From: JBBEAM01 sp040882845
Lineage (GTDB): Bacteria > Pseudomonadota > Alphaproteobacteria > Kiloniellales > DSM-21159
Length of the DNA stretch: 64,000 nucleotides
NCBI GenBank assembly: GCA_040882845.1
Contig: JBBEAM010000016.1
Location: 204,926 to 268,925 of the forward strand
Direction: 5' to 3'
Shown here: positions 37,431 through 46,030 of the stretch, piece by piece
Layout: the number at the start of each line of letters is the position of its first letter
How positions within the stretch are numbered: position 1 is the stretch's first letter
The notes under the pieces: model-generated
Database searches by the model: none
What the model was told of the DNA's origin: nothing
What the model saw: only the letters and a program-made list of their open reading frames with translations
Program-made: the position numbers and the translations under genes

Positions 37431-38051
37431 CTACTGCGGGCAGCGCGCGTCGACCAAGCGGGTCAGCTTGGCCAGGGAGCGGTCATGGATGCCGAGCGCC
37501 TCGAGATGGCCCAGGGTCCGGCGCAGGTACTCCGAGCAGGGCCCGCGCTGACCGTGGCCCTGGACGATCAGCTCGGCGACCTCCTCCAGCGGCAGCCGTC
37601 CGGTGTACTGGACGTGCCGGGGATCGACCACAAAGCTCGCCGCTTCGATCAGGCCGCCCTTGGTCCGCGCCTTGACCCAGCGCGGCCGATACACCCCGGT
37701 GACCATCTCCCGTTCCCAGAGATAGTCCATCACCGCGGCGCCCTCGGCGGCCGGCACCTTGAAGGCCATGCCGTGGCAGCAGCCGCCGCGGTCGAGGCCG
37801 AGCACCAGGCCGGGACGCTCCGGCGTGCCGCGATAGCGATGCGAATAGACGCAGAATCTGCGATGATAGCCGTGGAGCCGCGCCTGCTGGACCTCGAGGT
37901 GCGGAAATCCGGGGTGCCACATCAGGGAGCCATAGCCGAACACCCAGAAGTCCTCGCCGGGCGGCGGTTGCAGCCGCGCAAAGCGGCAGGCTTCGCGCTG
38001 ACTGCGCCGAAACTCCTCGGGACCCGGGATCTTGGCGGTCTTGGGAGGCAT
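37431..38051 (-). CDS. ChaC-type gamma-glutamylcyclotransferase
   Basis: A 206-residue protein with the GGCT signature V-F-G-Y-G-S-L-M-W near 37-45 and R-R-F-C-V-Y-S-H-R-Y-R-G-T, as in ChaC enzymes. A conserved Glu in the W-E-R-E-M segment, near the middle, fits the catalytic position. ChaC cleaves glutathione to 5-oxoproline and Cys-Gly in the cytosol. It converges on plsC with an 86-base gap and is divergent from the DUF2125 gene. Confidence 0.9.
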   Translation of the reverse strand: MPPKTAKIPGPEEFRRSQREACRFARLQPPPGEDFWVFGYGSLMWHPGFPHLEVQQARLHGYHRRFCVYSHRYRGTPERPGLVLGLDRGGCCHGMAFKVPAAEGAAVMDYLWEREMVTGVYRPRWVKARTKGGLIEAASFVVDPRHVQYTGRLPLEEVAELIVQGHGQRGPCSEYLRRTLGHLEALGIHDRSLAKLTRLVDARCPQ

Positions 38052-38128
38052 GCTCTCAATCTAAACATCGCAGCCGGCCCCGCAAAGGGGGCGACCGGCA
38101 TAGGAACTTTGCCTTATGATCTACCGCA

Positions 38129-39151
38129 ATGTCTCGTAAGTCCCTTTTCCTGCTGCTCTTCATTGTCCTTCTTCTCGCGGCCGGCTGGAGCGCCTTCTGG
38201 TGGTACTCCTCGCAACAGCTGCGCGACGGCTTCGCCGCCTGGCAGGCCGAACGGGCCGCCGAAGGCACCCGCGTCAGCTATTCCGGCTACGAGATCGGCG
38301 GCTACCCCTTCTCCCTGGTGCTCGACCTGAGCGAACCGGAGATCTCGCGCAGCGACGGACTGGCCTGGTCGGCGGCGCAGCTGCGCGGCGAAGCCGCCGT
38401 CTGGTCGCCCCTCACCATCGAGCTGGAGTCGCCGGGCCGCCACGGCATCAGCCTGCCGGTCGCCAGCGGCATCGCGAATCTGGATCTACTGGCCCGCGGC
38501 GCGGAAGGCGAGCTGCGGCTGTCCGCGCGCGGCGCGGCCGAGAGCTTCACCGTCGAGCTCAGCGATGTCGAGATTTCCGAATTCGGCGGCCCGGTGACCA
38601 CGGCGGCGCTGCTGCGCATTGAGATCGGGCGCGGCGCCCGGGACGCGGATGCCGAACCGGCAGGCCTGCCGGTCGGCATCTGGGCCGAGCAGCTTCTCCT
38701 GCCCGAAGCGGGCGGAAGCTATCCACTGGGACGCGAGATCGAACGCCTGCAGGCCGACCTGGCTATCAAGGGCCCGGCGCCGAGCGGGACCTGGCCGCAG
38801 GCGGTGGCGGAGTGGAGCGACACCGGGGGCGTGGTCGACATCGCCAGTTTCCGGCTGCTCTGGGGACCGCTCGATCTCGGCGGCGAGGGCGCGATCACGC
38901 TCGACGAACGGCGGCGCCCGCTCGGCGCTTTCACCGCGCGCATCGTCGGCTATCTGGAGACCGTGGACGCCCTGGCCAAGGGCGGGCTGATCGAGCTCGG
39001 CGACGCCTCGATCCTCAAGCTCGGCGGCCTGGCTCTGGCCAAGGATCAGAATGCCCAGGGCCGGCCGATCGTCACCATCCCGCTGACCGCCCAGGATGGG
39101 CGGCTGAGCGTCGGTCCCCTGCCGCTGTTCCCCTTGCAGCCAATTTTCTAG
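38129..39151 (+). CDS. DUF2125 family protein, membrane anchored or exported
   Basis: A 340-residue protein with an N-terminal hydrophobic helix (near 5-27) that could be a signal anchor. Features include W-W-Y-S-S-Q-Q-L and Y-E-I-G-G-Y-P-F near 55-65, typical of DUF2125, a family of beta-rich alphaproteobacterial envelope proteins. No enzyme motif is seen. The stop TAG is the left end of repeat copy B, which separates it from convergent tyrA. Confidence 0.88.
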   Translation: MSRKSLFLLLFIVLLLAAGWSAFWWYSSQQLRDGFAAWQAERAAEGTRVSYSGYEIGGYPFSLVLDLSEPEISRSDGLAWSAAQLRGEAAVWSPLTIELESPGRHGISLPVASGIANLDLLARGAEGELRLSARGAAESFTVELSDVEISEFGGPVTTAALLRIEIGRGARDADAEPAGLPVGIWAEQLLLPEAGGSYPLGREIERLQADLAIKGPAPSGTWPQAVAEWSDTGGVVDIASFRLLWGPLDLGGEGAITLDERRRPLGAFTARIVGYLETVDALAKGGLIELGDASILKLGGLALAKDQNAQGRPIVTIPLTAQDGRLSVGPLPLFPLQPIF

Positions 39152-39261
39152 AGCCTGATCGGATCGCACTGAAGCAGTGATCTGTGAAAAAGTCTCTAAG
39201 CTTATGAATTGATATAAAGATTCACGCTGTAGATCGATTCGATCTATTGCGATCTTGCTCT
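39149..39261. repeat. Palindromic intergenic repeat, copy B (full length)
   Basis: A 113-base element similar end to end to copy D. Its left 25 bases are identical to the reverse complement of the right end of copy C. Its first TAG is the stop of the DUF2125 gene, and its right 18 bases encode the last five residues and stop of the convergent prephenate dehydrogenase. Confidence 0.85.
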
Positions 39262-40212
39262 GGCGCCCTTCTTATCCGGCGGCGTGAGGCCCAGCTGCTC
39301 GCTCTCGCGGGTATCGAAGGTGCCGGCCTGGCCGGCCTCGACGACGCCGCGGCGCAGCGCCCGGGCGCGGTCGAAGAGGTTGTAGAGCGTCTCCCCCTCG
39401 CCCCAGCGGATCGCGCGCTGCAGGGCGGTGATGTCCTCGGTGAAGCGCTGCAGCATCTCCAGCACCGCTTCCCGGTTGTTGAGGAAGACGTCGCGCCACA
39501 TCGTCGGATCGGAGGCGGCGATGCGGGTGAAGTCGCGGAAGCCGCCGGCTGAGAACTTGACCAACTCGGCGCGCTCGCTCTCCTCCAGGTCGGCGGCGGT
39601 GCCGACGATCGTATAGGCGATCAGATGCGGCAGGTGGGAGGTGATCGCCAGCACCTTGTCGTGGTGCGCGGCATCCATGATTTCGATGGTCGAGCCACAG
39701 GCGCGCCACAGCGCCGCGACCCTCTCCACTGCCGCCTCGTCGGTGCCGGGCGCCGGGGTGAGGATGCACCAGCGGCTTTCGAACAGCTCGGCGAAGCCCG
39801 CCTCGGGACCGGAGTGCTCGGTGCCGGCGATGGGATGCCCGGGCACCAGATGCACGCCGTCCGGCAGCGCCGGGCCGATATCGCGGATCGCCGCCTGCTT
39901 GACCGAGCCGACATCGGTAACGATGGCCCCTGCCGCGAGACCCGGGGCCATGGCCGCGGCGACCTCGGCATAGACGCCCAGCGGCGTGCAGAGCACGACC
40001 AGGTCGGCCCCGGCCACGGCTTCCGCCGGGTCGGAGGTCGCGCGGTCGCAGATGCCGAGCTCCAGCACCTTGGCGTTGGTCGCAGCGCTGCGGGCGCAGC
40101 CGACGATCTCGCCAACCAGCCCGCCGCGGCGGCAGGCATGGGCCAGCGAGGAGCCGATCAGGCCGACGCCGATCAGAGCCATGCGCTGGAACAGCGGGGC
40201 GGCGTCCGTCAT
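39244..40212 (-). CDS. Prephenate/arogenate dehydrogenase
   Basis: A 322-residue TyrA-family enzyme (TyrC type) making the tyrosine precursor. The NAD(P) motif is G-V-G-L-I-G-S-S near 14-21, and the family motifs G-H-P-I-A-G-T-E-H-S-G and S-H-L-P-H-L-I-A-Y are present. It overlaps hisC by 4 bases (ATGA), third gene of the chorismate mutase-hisC-tyrA run. The last five codons and stop lie within repeat copy B, so the C-terminal R-A-R-S-Q comes from the repeat. Prephenate versus arogenate preference is not readable. Confidence 0.92.
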   Translation of the reverse strand: MTDAAPLFQRMALIGVGLIGSSLAHACRRGGLVGEIVGCARSAATNAKVLELGICDRATSDPAEAVAGADLVVLCTPLGVYAEVAAAMAPGLAAGAIVTDVGSVKQAAIRDIGPALPDGVHLVPGHPIAGTEHSGPEAGFAELFESRWCILTPAPGTDEAAVERVAALWRACGSTIEIMDAAHHDKVLAITSHLPHLIAYTIVGTAADLEESERAELVKFSAGGFRDFTRIAASDPTMWRDVFLNNREAVLEMLQRFTEDITALQRAIRWGEGETLYNLFDRARALRRGVVEAGQAGTFDTRESEQLGLTPPDKKGARARSQ

Positions 40213-41327
40213 CCGCCTTCCCCGAGGTATTCCGAGAGAGCCGCGGCGACCGCCGCCATCTCCTCCTCGGTGCCGATGGTCACCCGCAGGTGATTGGGCA
40301 GGCCGTAGGCGGTCATCTGGCGGGTCAGAATTCCCTGACGCTTGAGAAAGCTGCGGGCGTCCTCGGCGTCCTCGAAGCCAAGCAGCAAGAAGTTCGCCGA
40401 AGAGGGCAGCACGGCAATGCCGAGCTCCGCCGCCCGGGCCGCGAACCAGGCTCGGCAGCGGCTGTTGTGGGCCCGCGACTCGGCGAGGTGCTGCTGATCC
40501 CCGACCGCCGCCAGCCCGGCGGCCAGCGCCGGCTGCGTAACGTTGAAGGGACCGCGCACCCGGTTCAGCACCTCGGCGACCGGCTGCGGACAGTAGGCCC
40601 AGCCGAGCCTCAGCGCGGCCAGGCCGTAGATCTTGGAGAAGGTACGGAGCATCACCACGTTGCCGGCCTCGCGCACCAGTGCGTCGCCCGCCTGGTAGTC
40701 CTCGGCCTCCATGTACTCGGCATAGGCGGCATCGATCACCAGCAGGCAATCCTCGGCCAGACCGGCGTGCAGACGGCGCAGCTCGCTTTCCGCAAGGTAG
40801 CTGCCCGTCGGGTTGTTCGGATTGGCCAGGAACACCAGGCGCGTCGCCGCGCTGGTCCGCGACAGCAGGGCATCGACATCGGCGGTGAGATTGCTTTCCG
40901 GCGCACGCACCGGAGTCGCTCCGGCGGTCTTGGCGGCAATCGGATACATCAGGAAGCCGTGCTCGCTGTAGAGTACCTCGTCGCCTTCGCCGGCGTAGGC
41001 GCGCACCAACAGGGAGATCAGCTCGTCGGAGCCAGCGCCGCAGACGATGCGGTCGGCCTCCAGCCCGTGCAGCTCGGCCAGGGCGCCGCGCAGCGCCGCG
41101 GCGCCGCCCTCGGGATAGCGGTGCAGTTCGCCGCCGGCGGCGGCATAGGCTTCGCGCGCCTTGGGGCTCGGGCCCAGGGGATTCTCGTTGGAAGCGAGGC
41201 GGATCGCCCGCTTGGCCCCTTCGGCCTGGGATTCGCCGCCGACATAAGGGGCGATATCCAGGATGCCGGGGCGCGGACGCGGTCCGGGGCGAGGGACGGG
41301 GGTCGGGCCGTGGCGCTGCGGTGCCAT
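40209..41327 (-). CDS. hisC: Histidinol-phosphate/aromatic aminotransferase
   Basis: A 372-residue fold-type I PLP aminotransferase of the HisC family. N-E-N-P-L-G-P-S-P is near 42-50, N-P-N-N-P-T-G is near 172, and the PLP lysine is in F-S-K-I-Y-G-L-A-A-L-R-L-G near 235. Because it sits between chorismate mutase and tyrA, it probably also transaminates aromatic precursors, as described for the hisC-tyrC arrangement of Zymomonas. The A-P-Q-R-H N-terminus follows the start at 41327, 15 bases after the chorismate mutase stop. Confidence 0.9.
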   Translation of the reverse strand: MAPQRHGPTPVPRPGPRPRPGILDIAPYVGGESQAEGAKRAIRLASNENPLGPSPKAREAYAAAGGELHRYPEGGAAALRGALAELHGLEADRIVCGAGSDELISLLVRAYAGEGDEVLYSEHGFLMYPIAAKTAGATPVRAPESNLTADVDALLSRTSAATRLVFLANPNNPTGSYLAESELRRLHAGLAEDCLLVIDAAYAEYMEAEDYQAGDALVREAGNVVMLRTFSKIYGLAALRLGWAYCPQPVAEVLNRVRGPFNVTQPALAAGLAAVGDQQHLAESRAHNSRCRAWFAARAAELGIAVLPSSANFLLLGFEDAEDARSFLKRQGILTRQMTAYGLPNHLRVTIGTEEEMAAVAAALSEYLGEGG

Positions 41328-41342
41328 GCTTGCTCGCTTTCT

Positions 41343-42206
41343 CTAGGCTTCGAGCGCCGCGCTGGACAAAGGCAGCGCGTAGCCGCCGACCGAGCGCGCC
41401 TGCAGGCGCAACTCCTGGGTTTCCTCGCTCAGCGCGGCCAGGCGCGGATCCTCGGGAAAGACACAGCCCTCGACCTCCACGAGATGTAGCCAGCGTCCGG
41501 GAGACTCCTCGGCAACCAGCATTTCGACCACGGGCAGACCACCGCCGTCCAGCTTGCCGCGCAGGGTGCTGCGGCTGACTTCCTGCTCGCTTTCGACGAT
41601 CAGGAAGCTGCGATCCTCCCCGGTATCCTCCATCTCGCAGTGGCCGATGGCCAGCGCCCGGGCTTCGCTGTTGCGCGGCCCCGGCGCGAAGGGCAGCCGG
41701 GCGACGATGCGCGGCGGCCGCGCGCCGTTGCCCAGCAGGTACCGCCACCAGGGGTCGCGGCCATCCTCGGGCAGCGGCAGCACGCCGACCTGCGCCTCGC
41801 CCTCGGCGACCGCGTGAATCACCCGCAGGGGCGAGCCCTGCTCGGAGATCGGGGTCAACGCGCCGAAGTGATCACGGGCCAAATCGCGCAGACCCTCGGC
41901 GCCCTTGCCCGAGAGCACGCAGATCGAGAACTCGCCCTGCTGGGCCGTCGCCGCGGCGAAGATCTCGCGCCAAAGACGCACCAGCACGGCCTTGGGAAAG
42001 CCCCCCTGATGGCGGGCGACGAGGCGGCGCAGCACCCGGGCCTCGCGGCCTGGGCGCAGGAACTGACCGGTGGCGCCGCTGGCGCGCTTCGCCCGGCCGA
42101 CCTCGGCCGTCACCTCGCTGCGGCGCATCAGCAGGTCGTGCAGCTTGGAATCGATTTCATCGATTTCTTGGCGAAGGGCATCGAGAGGTGTCTTGGCCAC
42201 GGCCAT
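41343..42206 (-). CDS. Chorismate mutase with degenerate prephenate dehydratase-like domain
   Basis: A 287-residue protein. Residues 8-95 form an AroQ chorismate mutase: L-R-x-E-I-D-E-I-D-S-K-L-H-D-L-L-M-R-R, then P-G-R-E-A-x-V-L-R-R-L. The remaining 190 residues resemble a prephenate dehydratase/ACT layout, with D-R-S-F-L-I-V where dehydratases have T-R-F and an ACT-like V-E-M-L-V-A-E-E-S...L-V-E-V-E-G. The catalytic T-R-F is lost, so dehydratase activity is doubtful; the domain may sense an aromatic amino acid. First gene of the aromatic operon with hisC and tyrA. Confidence 0.8.
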   Translation of the reverse strand: MAVAKTPLDALRQEIDEIDSKLHDLLMRRSEVTAEVGRAKRASGATGQFLRPGREARVLRRLVARHQGGFPKAVLVRLWREIFAAATAQQGEFSICVLSGKGAEGLRDLARDHFGALTPISEQGSPLRVIHAVAEGEAQVGVLPLPEDGRDPWWRYLLGNGARPPRIVARLPFAPGPRNSEARALAIGHCEMEDTGEDRSFLIVESEQEVSRSTLRGKLDGGGLPVVEMLVAEESPGRWLHLVEVEGCVFPEDPRLAALSEETQELRLQARSVGGYALPLSSAALEA

Positions 42207-42327
42207 CGGACCCGCGTTTTCCGGTTTCTGGGAGCGCTAGTGATAGTCGCTGGGTGCGGCAAAATCAAAGCAAAGCTGCGGTCTTTCGCGCGGTTTTGCG
42301 CAGAAGCGCCGCTGGCGGCGCGCGGCG

Positions 42328-43080
42328 CTAGGGGCAGCTCCCCGAAGCCGGCCCCGCCCGGGCCGAGGCCTGGGGATAGGCGACCACCGGCGCCAGCCGG
42401 CGGCGGCGCGCCGGTTTCTCCCGCGCCGCGTAGAGCTGCTTGCCCGCCTCCATCAGCAGTACGCCGGAAAAGGTCGGGAACCAGCGGCCACCGAGGCGTT
42501 CCCAGGCGGGCGCCGCGCCCAGCAAGGTCTTGGAGCGGACCGGCGGAATGTAGAGCGCCCGTTCGGTCCTGGTCGGCGTGAAGCCGTTGTCGCGCAGCAG
42601 CCGGGACAGCTGCGACTGGCTGTAGGGGTGGCCATGGCCGAAGGGCGTACGGTCGGAGCGGGCCCAGATGCCGCGCCGATTCGGCACCACGATCAGCAGG
42701 CGGCCGGTGCTGGTCATCACCCGCCAGATCTCCTGCAGCATCTCACGCAGGGATTCGCTGCTTTCCAGGCCATGCACCAGCAGCACCCGGTCGAGCGCAT
42801 AGTCAGGCAAAGGCAGGACGGTTTCCTCCGCCAGGCCGACCAGATTGTGCCCCTCGGGCGGCCAGTGGAGCACGCCCTGGGGCGCCGGCATCAGTGCCAC
42901 CACCCGCTCGGCCTCGCCGAGAAACTGGCGCAGATAGGGCGTCGCGTAGCCGAGTCCGAGCAGCGACTGGCCGCGCAGATCGGGCCAGACCTGACGCAGC
43001 CGATGACGGATCAGGTGACGCGCCACCTGCCCCCGCCGGCTCTCATAGAACTCTCTCAGATCGACGACATCGGACCACAT
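42328..43080 (-). CDS. Class I SAM-dependent methyltransferase
   Basis: A 250-residue methyltransferase. The SAM loop is L-L-G-L-G-Y-A-T-P-Y near 40-50, a variant of G-x-G-x-G; the acidic post-II position is replaced by A-L-M-P. The V-L-L-V-H-G-L-E and G-R-L-L-I-V-V-P-N-R-R-G segments fit the Methyltransf_11 family. The C-terminus is basic then Pro/Ala-rich. It is divergent from gloB. Such genes next to gloB are common in alphaproteobacteria. Substrate unknown. Confidence 0.85.
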   Translation of the reverse strand: MWSDVVDLREFYESRRGQVARHLIRHRLRQVWPDLRGQSLLGLGYATPYLRQFLGEAERVVALMPAPQGVLHWPPEGHNLVGLAEETVLPLPDYALDRVLLVHGLESSESLREMLQEIWRVMTSTGRLLIVVPNRRGIWARSDRTPFGHGHPYSQSQLSRLLRDNGFTPTRTERALYIPPVRSKTLLGAAPAWERLGGRWFPTFSGVLLMEAGKQLYAAREKPARRRRLAPVVAYPQASARAGPASGSCP

Positions 43081-43186
43081 GCTGGTATTTTATCACAGCT
43101 TCTATGCCTGTCGTGGCCAAGGATCGGCACCGCGCGGCTCGATCGGCCCTGTAAGCCCGCGCCGACTTCCGCTAGAGTCCGCCGCC

Positions 43187-43957
43187 ATGTCACAGCTAGA
43201 AATCGAGCAGATCCCCGTCCTTTCGGACAACTACGTCTATCTGGCCCGCGAACCGAAAAGCGGCGCCGTCGCGGTGGTCGACCCTGCGGTCGCCAAACCG
43301 GTTCTGGCGCGCGCCGAGAAACTGGGCTGGCGGATCACCCATATCCTCAACACCCACCATCACCCCGACCACGTCGGCGGCAACCTGGAGATCCAGCAGG
43401 CCACCGGCTGTACCATCGTCGGCCCGAAGCCGGACCGCGCGCGCATCCCGGGCATCGAGGTCGAGGTCGATGATGGGGACCGCTATTCCTTCGGCGCCGC
43501 CGACGCCGAGGTTTTCTTCGTCCCCGGCCACACCCGCGGCCACATCGCCTACTGGTTCGCCGGCAGCAACGCGCTGTTCTGCGGCGACACGCTCTTCGCG
43601 CTGGGCTGCGGCCGGCTGTTCGAAGGCACGCCGGCGCAGATGTGGCACTCCCTGTCGCGGCTGCGGGCGCTGCCGCTGGAGACCCGGGTCTACTGCGCCC
43701 ATGAGTACACCCAAGCCAACGCCCGCTTCGCGCTGACCGTCGACGGCGGCAATCCGGCGCTGGTCAAGCGGGCCGAGGAGATCGACCGCAAGCGCGCCGC
43801 CGGCGAGCCCACGGTCCCCTCCTACCTCGCCCAGGAGGTCGCGACCAATCCCTTCCTGCGCGCCGACGATCCCGGCCTGGCCGAGTCCGTCGGGCTCTCC
43901 GGCGCGCCGCCCGTCGAAGTCTTCGCCGAGGTGCGGCAGCGCAAGGACAACTTCTAA
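43187..43957 (+). CDS. gloB: Hydroxyacylglutathione hydrolase (glyoxalase II)
   Basis: A 256-residue metallo-beta-lactamase-fold enzyme that hydrolyses S-D-lactoylglutathione in methylglyoxal detoxification. The binuclear site motif T-H-H-H-P-D-H is near 52-58, with G-H-T-R-G-H near 112 and G-D-T-L-F near 132. The C-terminal glutathione-binding R-x-x-K-D-N-F ends the protein, as in GloB. The start at 43187 gives the usual L-E-I-E-Q-I-P-V-L-S-D-N-Y. A glutathione transferase gene follows 21 bases downstream. Confidence 0.95.
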   Translation: MSQLEIEQIPVLSDNYVYLAREPKSGAVAVVDPAVAKPVLARAEKLGWRITHILNTHHHPDHVGGNLEIQQATGCTIVGPKPDRARIPGIEVEVDDGDRYSFGAADAEVFFVPGHTRGHIAYWFAGSNALFCGDTLFALGCGRLFEGTPAQMWHSLSRLRALPLETRVYCAHEYTQANARFALTVDGGNPALVKRAEEIDRKRAAGEPTVPSYLAQEVATNPFLRADDPGLAESVGLSGAPPVEVFAEVRQRKDNF

Positions 43958-43978
43958 CCCAGAGAAAGGACGACGAGG

Positions 43979-44593
43979 ATGCAGCTCCTCTTTGCGGCCA
44001 CCAGCCCCTATGTGCGCAAGGTCGTGGTGCTGGCCGCCGAAACCGGCTTGAGCGGACAGATCGAACGGATCGAAAGCAACCCCTGGGACCCCGAGGGCAA
44101 CGTTCCCCAGGTCAATCCGCTGGGCAAGGTGCCGGCGCTGATCCTCGACGACGGCCGGGTACTGCCGGATTCCAGGCTGATCTGCGAGTACCTCGACAGC
44201 CTGCATCCTGGACCGAAGATGATCCCCGAGCGTCCGGCCGAACGCTGGGAAACCCTGCGTCTTGCCACCCTGGCCGACGGCGTGCTCGACGCCGCCCTGG
44301 CCGCGGTGATCGAGCGGCTACGCCGCCCGGAGGACTATGTCTGGACCGGCTGGGTCGACCGCCAGGCCGGCAAGATCGCCCGCGGCTGCGACCTGCTCGA
44401 TGCCGAGGTCAAGGCCGGCAGGCTGAACGGCGAGGTGGACATCGCGCAGATCACCCTCGGCTGCGCGCTTGGCTATCTCGATCTGCGGCTGAGCGACCTG
44501 CGCTGGCGCGACGACCGACCCAGCCTCGCGTCCTGGTACGAGACCTTCTCGCGCCGCCCCTCGATGGTGGTCAGCGCCCCGCCGGCCGTCTAG
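43979..44593 (+). CDS. Glutathione S-transferase family protein
   Basis: A 204-residue GST. The thioredoxin-like N-terminal domain starts M-Q-L-L-F-A-A-T-S-P-Y-V-R-K-V, with N-P-L-G-K-V-P-A-L near 43-51 and D-S-R-L-I-C-E-Y-L near 62-70. The all-helical C-terminal domain follows. It follows gloB by 21 bases with AAAGGA upstream, suggesting a small glutathione-linked operon with the cupin gene. Confidence 0.9.
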   Translation: MQLLFAATSPYVRKVVVLAAETGLSGQIERIESNPWDPEGNVPQVNPLGKVPALILDDGRVLPDSRLICEYLDSLHPGPKMIPERPAERWETLRLATLADGVLDAALAAVIERLRRPEDYVWTGWVDRQAGKIARGCDLLDAEVKAGRLNGEVDIAQITLGCALGYLDLRLSDLRWRDDRPSLASWYETFSRRPSMVVSAPPAV

Positions 44594-44604
44594 GAGCAGG
44601 CCCG

Positions 44605-45042
44605 ATGCTGTCTGCCAAGCAGGTGATCGAGCGGCTCGGCCTGCAGCCGCACCCTGAAGGCGGCTTCTTCAGGGAAACCTATCGCCACGTCTCCAGCGAC
44701 GGCGGACGCGGCCTCGGCACGGCGATCTACTTCCTGCTGACCGCCGAGAACTACAGCCACTGGCACCGGATCGACGCGGTGGAGGTCTGGCACTGGTATT
44801 GCGGCTCGACCTTGACCCTGACGATCTCGGAAGACGGCCAGGACGCCGTCGCCCACCAGCTCGGCCCCGATATCATGAAGGGCCAGCAGCCGCAGGTCAT
44901 CGTGCCGCCGAACGCCTGGCAGTCGGCAGAAACCCTGGGCGATTGGAGCCTGGTCGGCTGCACCGTCACCCCGGCCTTCAGCTTCGAGGGTTTCGAACTG
45001 GCGCCTCCGGACTGGCGGCCGGGACCGCGCACGGCGGATTAA
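44605..45042 (+). CDS. Cupin protein, DUF985 family
   Basis: A 145-residue single cupin. The start A-x-x-V-I-E-R-L-G-L-Q-P-H-P-E-G-G-F-F-R-E-T-Y is the DUF985 signature. The cupin metal site is partly visible as S-H-W-H-R-I-D-A-V-E-V-W-H-W. Some relatives are annotated as cupin with predicted sugar-epimerase fold; no activity is established here. It is 11 bases after the GST gene, preceded by AGGAG, and its stop overlaps the convergent EamA gene by 4 bases. Confidence 0.88.
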   Translation: MLSAKQVIERLGLQPHPEGGFFRETYRHVSSDGGRGLGTAIYFLLTAENYSHWHRIDAVEVWHWYCGSTLTLTISEDGQDAVAHQLGPDIMKGQQPQVIVPPNAWQSAETLGDWSLVGCTVTPAFSFEGFELAPPDWRPGPRTAD

Positions 45043-45938
45043 CCCCTGGAGCGCAGCATCTCCTTGGAGGCCAGCAGCGCGCCGCCGACGATCAGCAGGC
45101 AGGCCGCCCAGACCTCCCAGCTCGCGCGCGCCTGGCCGAAGGCGACCAGGATCAGGGTGGACAGCAGCGGCGCGGCGTAGGCGAAGGCGCCGAGCACCTG
45201 GATCTTGCCGTGCTTGGTGCCGTAGTCCCAGACGAAGAAGGCGGCACCGACCGGCCCCAGACCGAGCAGGACCACCGCGCCCCACTGTCCGGCGCTGGGG
45301 ATGACCGTGGTTTCGAAAACGAAGTGGCAGAGAGCGCCGAGAATCGCCACGACGCCGCAGAACCCCATCACCACGTCGCTCGGCACGCCATCAAAGCGGC
45401 GGTTGGCGACGGAATAGATCGACCAGGTCAGCGCACCGGCGAGGGCCGCCAGGTAGCCCAGGGCGTAGCGGGCATCGAAGGACAGCGATCCTCCCTCGGT
45501 CACAAGCAGCGCCGCCCCGGCGAGGCCCATCAGCGCACCGCAGAGATGGAACCAGCGCAGTCGCTCGCCCGGCAGCAGCGCCGAGAAGACGACGATCAGC
45601 AGCGGCCAGAGATAGGCGATCAGGCTGGCGTCCACCGCCGGCGCGTTGCCGAGCGCCAGGAAGTAGAAGAAATGGTAGCCGAACAGCCCGGCGACTCCCA
45701 GCGTCCAGGCACCCAGCGGCTGACTCAGCACCGACAGCCGCCCGCCCTTGAATAGCACCACGGCGAAGCTCACCGCGAAGGCCACCGCGAAGGACAACGA
45801 CAGCAGCTGAAACGGCGGAATTCCCGCGGCCCAGGTGGTGAACAGCGCCAGCAGCGCCCAGAGCAGCACCGCGATCCCGCCGATCAAGGTGGCGCGGAGC
45901 TGCTTTCCAGAATCGGCAGTCGGATCGCTCGCAGTCAT
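45039..45938 (-). CDS. EamA/DMT-family exporter
   Basis: A 299-residue inner-membrane transporter with about ten hydrophobic segments in two EamA repeats. The pattern L-W-A-L-L-A-L-F-T at the N-terminus resembles YddG-like aromatic amino acid or drug/metabolite exporters, but that assignment is tentative. The first 15 residues are hydrophilic. It is divergent from the MBL-fold gene and convergent with the cupin gene. Confidence 0.88.
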   Translation of the reverse strand: MTASDPTADSGKQLRATLIGGIAVLLWALLALFTTWAAGIPPFQLLSLSFAVAFAVSFAVVLFKGGRLSVLSQPLGAWTLGVAGLFGYHFFYFLALGNAPAVDASLIAYLWPLLIVVFSALLPGERLRWFHLCGALMGLAGAALLVTEGGSLSFDARYALGYLAALAGALTWSIYSVANRRFDGVPSDVVMGFCGVVAILGALCHFVFETTVIPSAGQWGAVVLLGLGPVGAAFFVWDYGTKHGKIQVLGAFAYAAPLLSTLILVAFGQARASWEVWAACLLIVGGALLASKEMLRSRG

Positions 45939-46030
45939 CGCGCGCTTCTAGCGGCGCGCCGCGCCTGGAGCAAGTCCCAGCCCACCGTGCGGCGCTGGAC
46001 AAACGCGGGGCGAACGCGAACCATGCCGCC

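Noticed and set aside
39244..41748. An 834-residue frame containing prephenate dehydrogenase
   Set aside because: Only the last 322 codons are real; the rest is a frame shadow of hisC and chorismate mutase with no family similarity.
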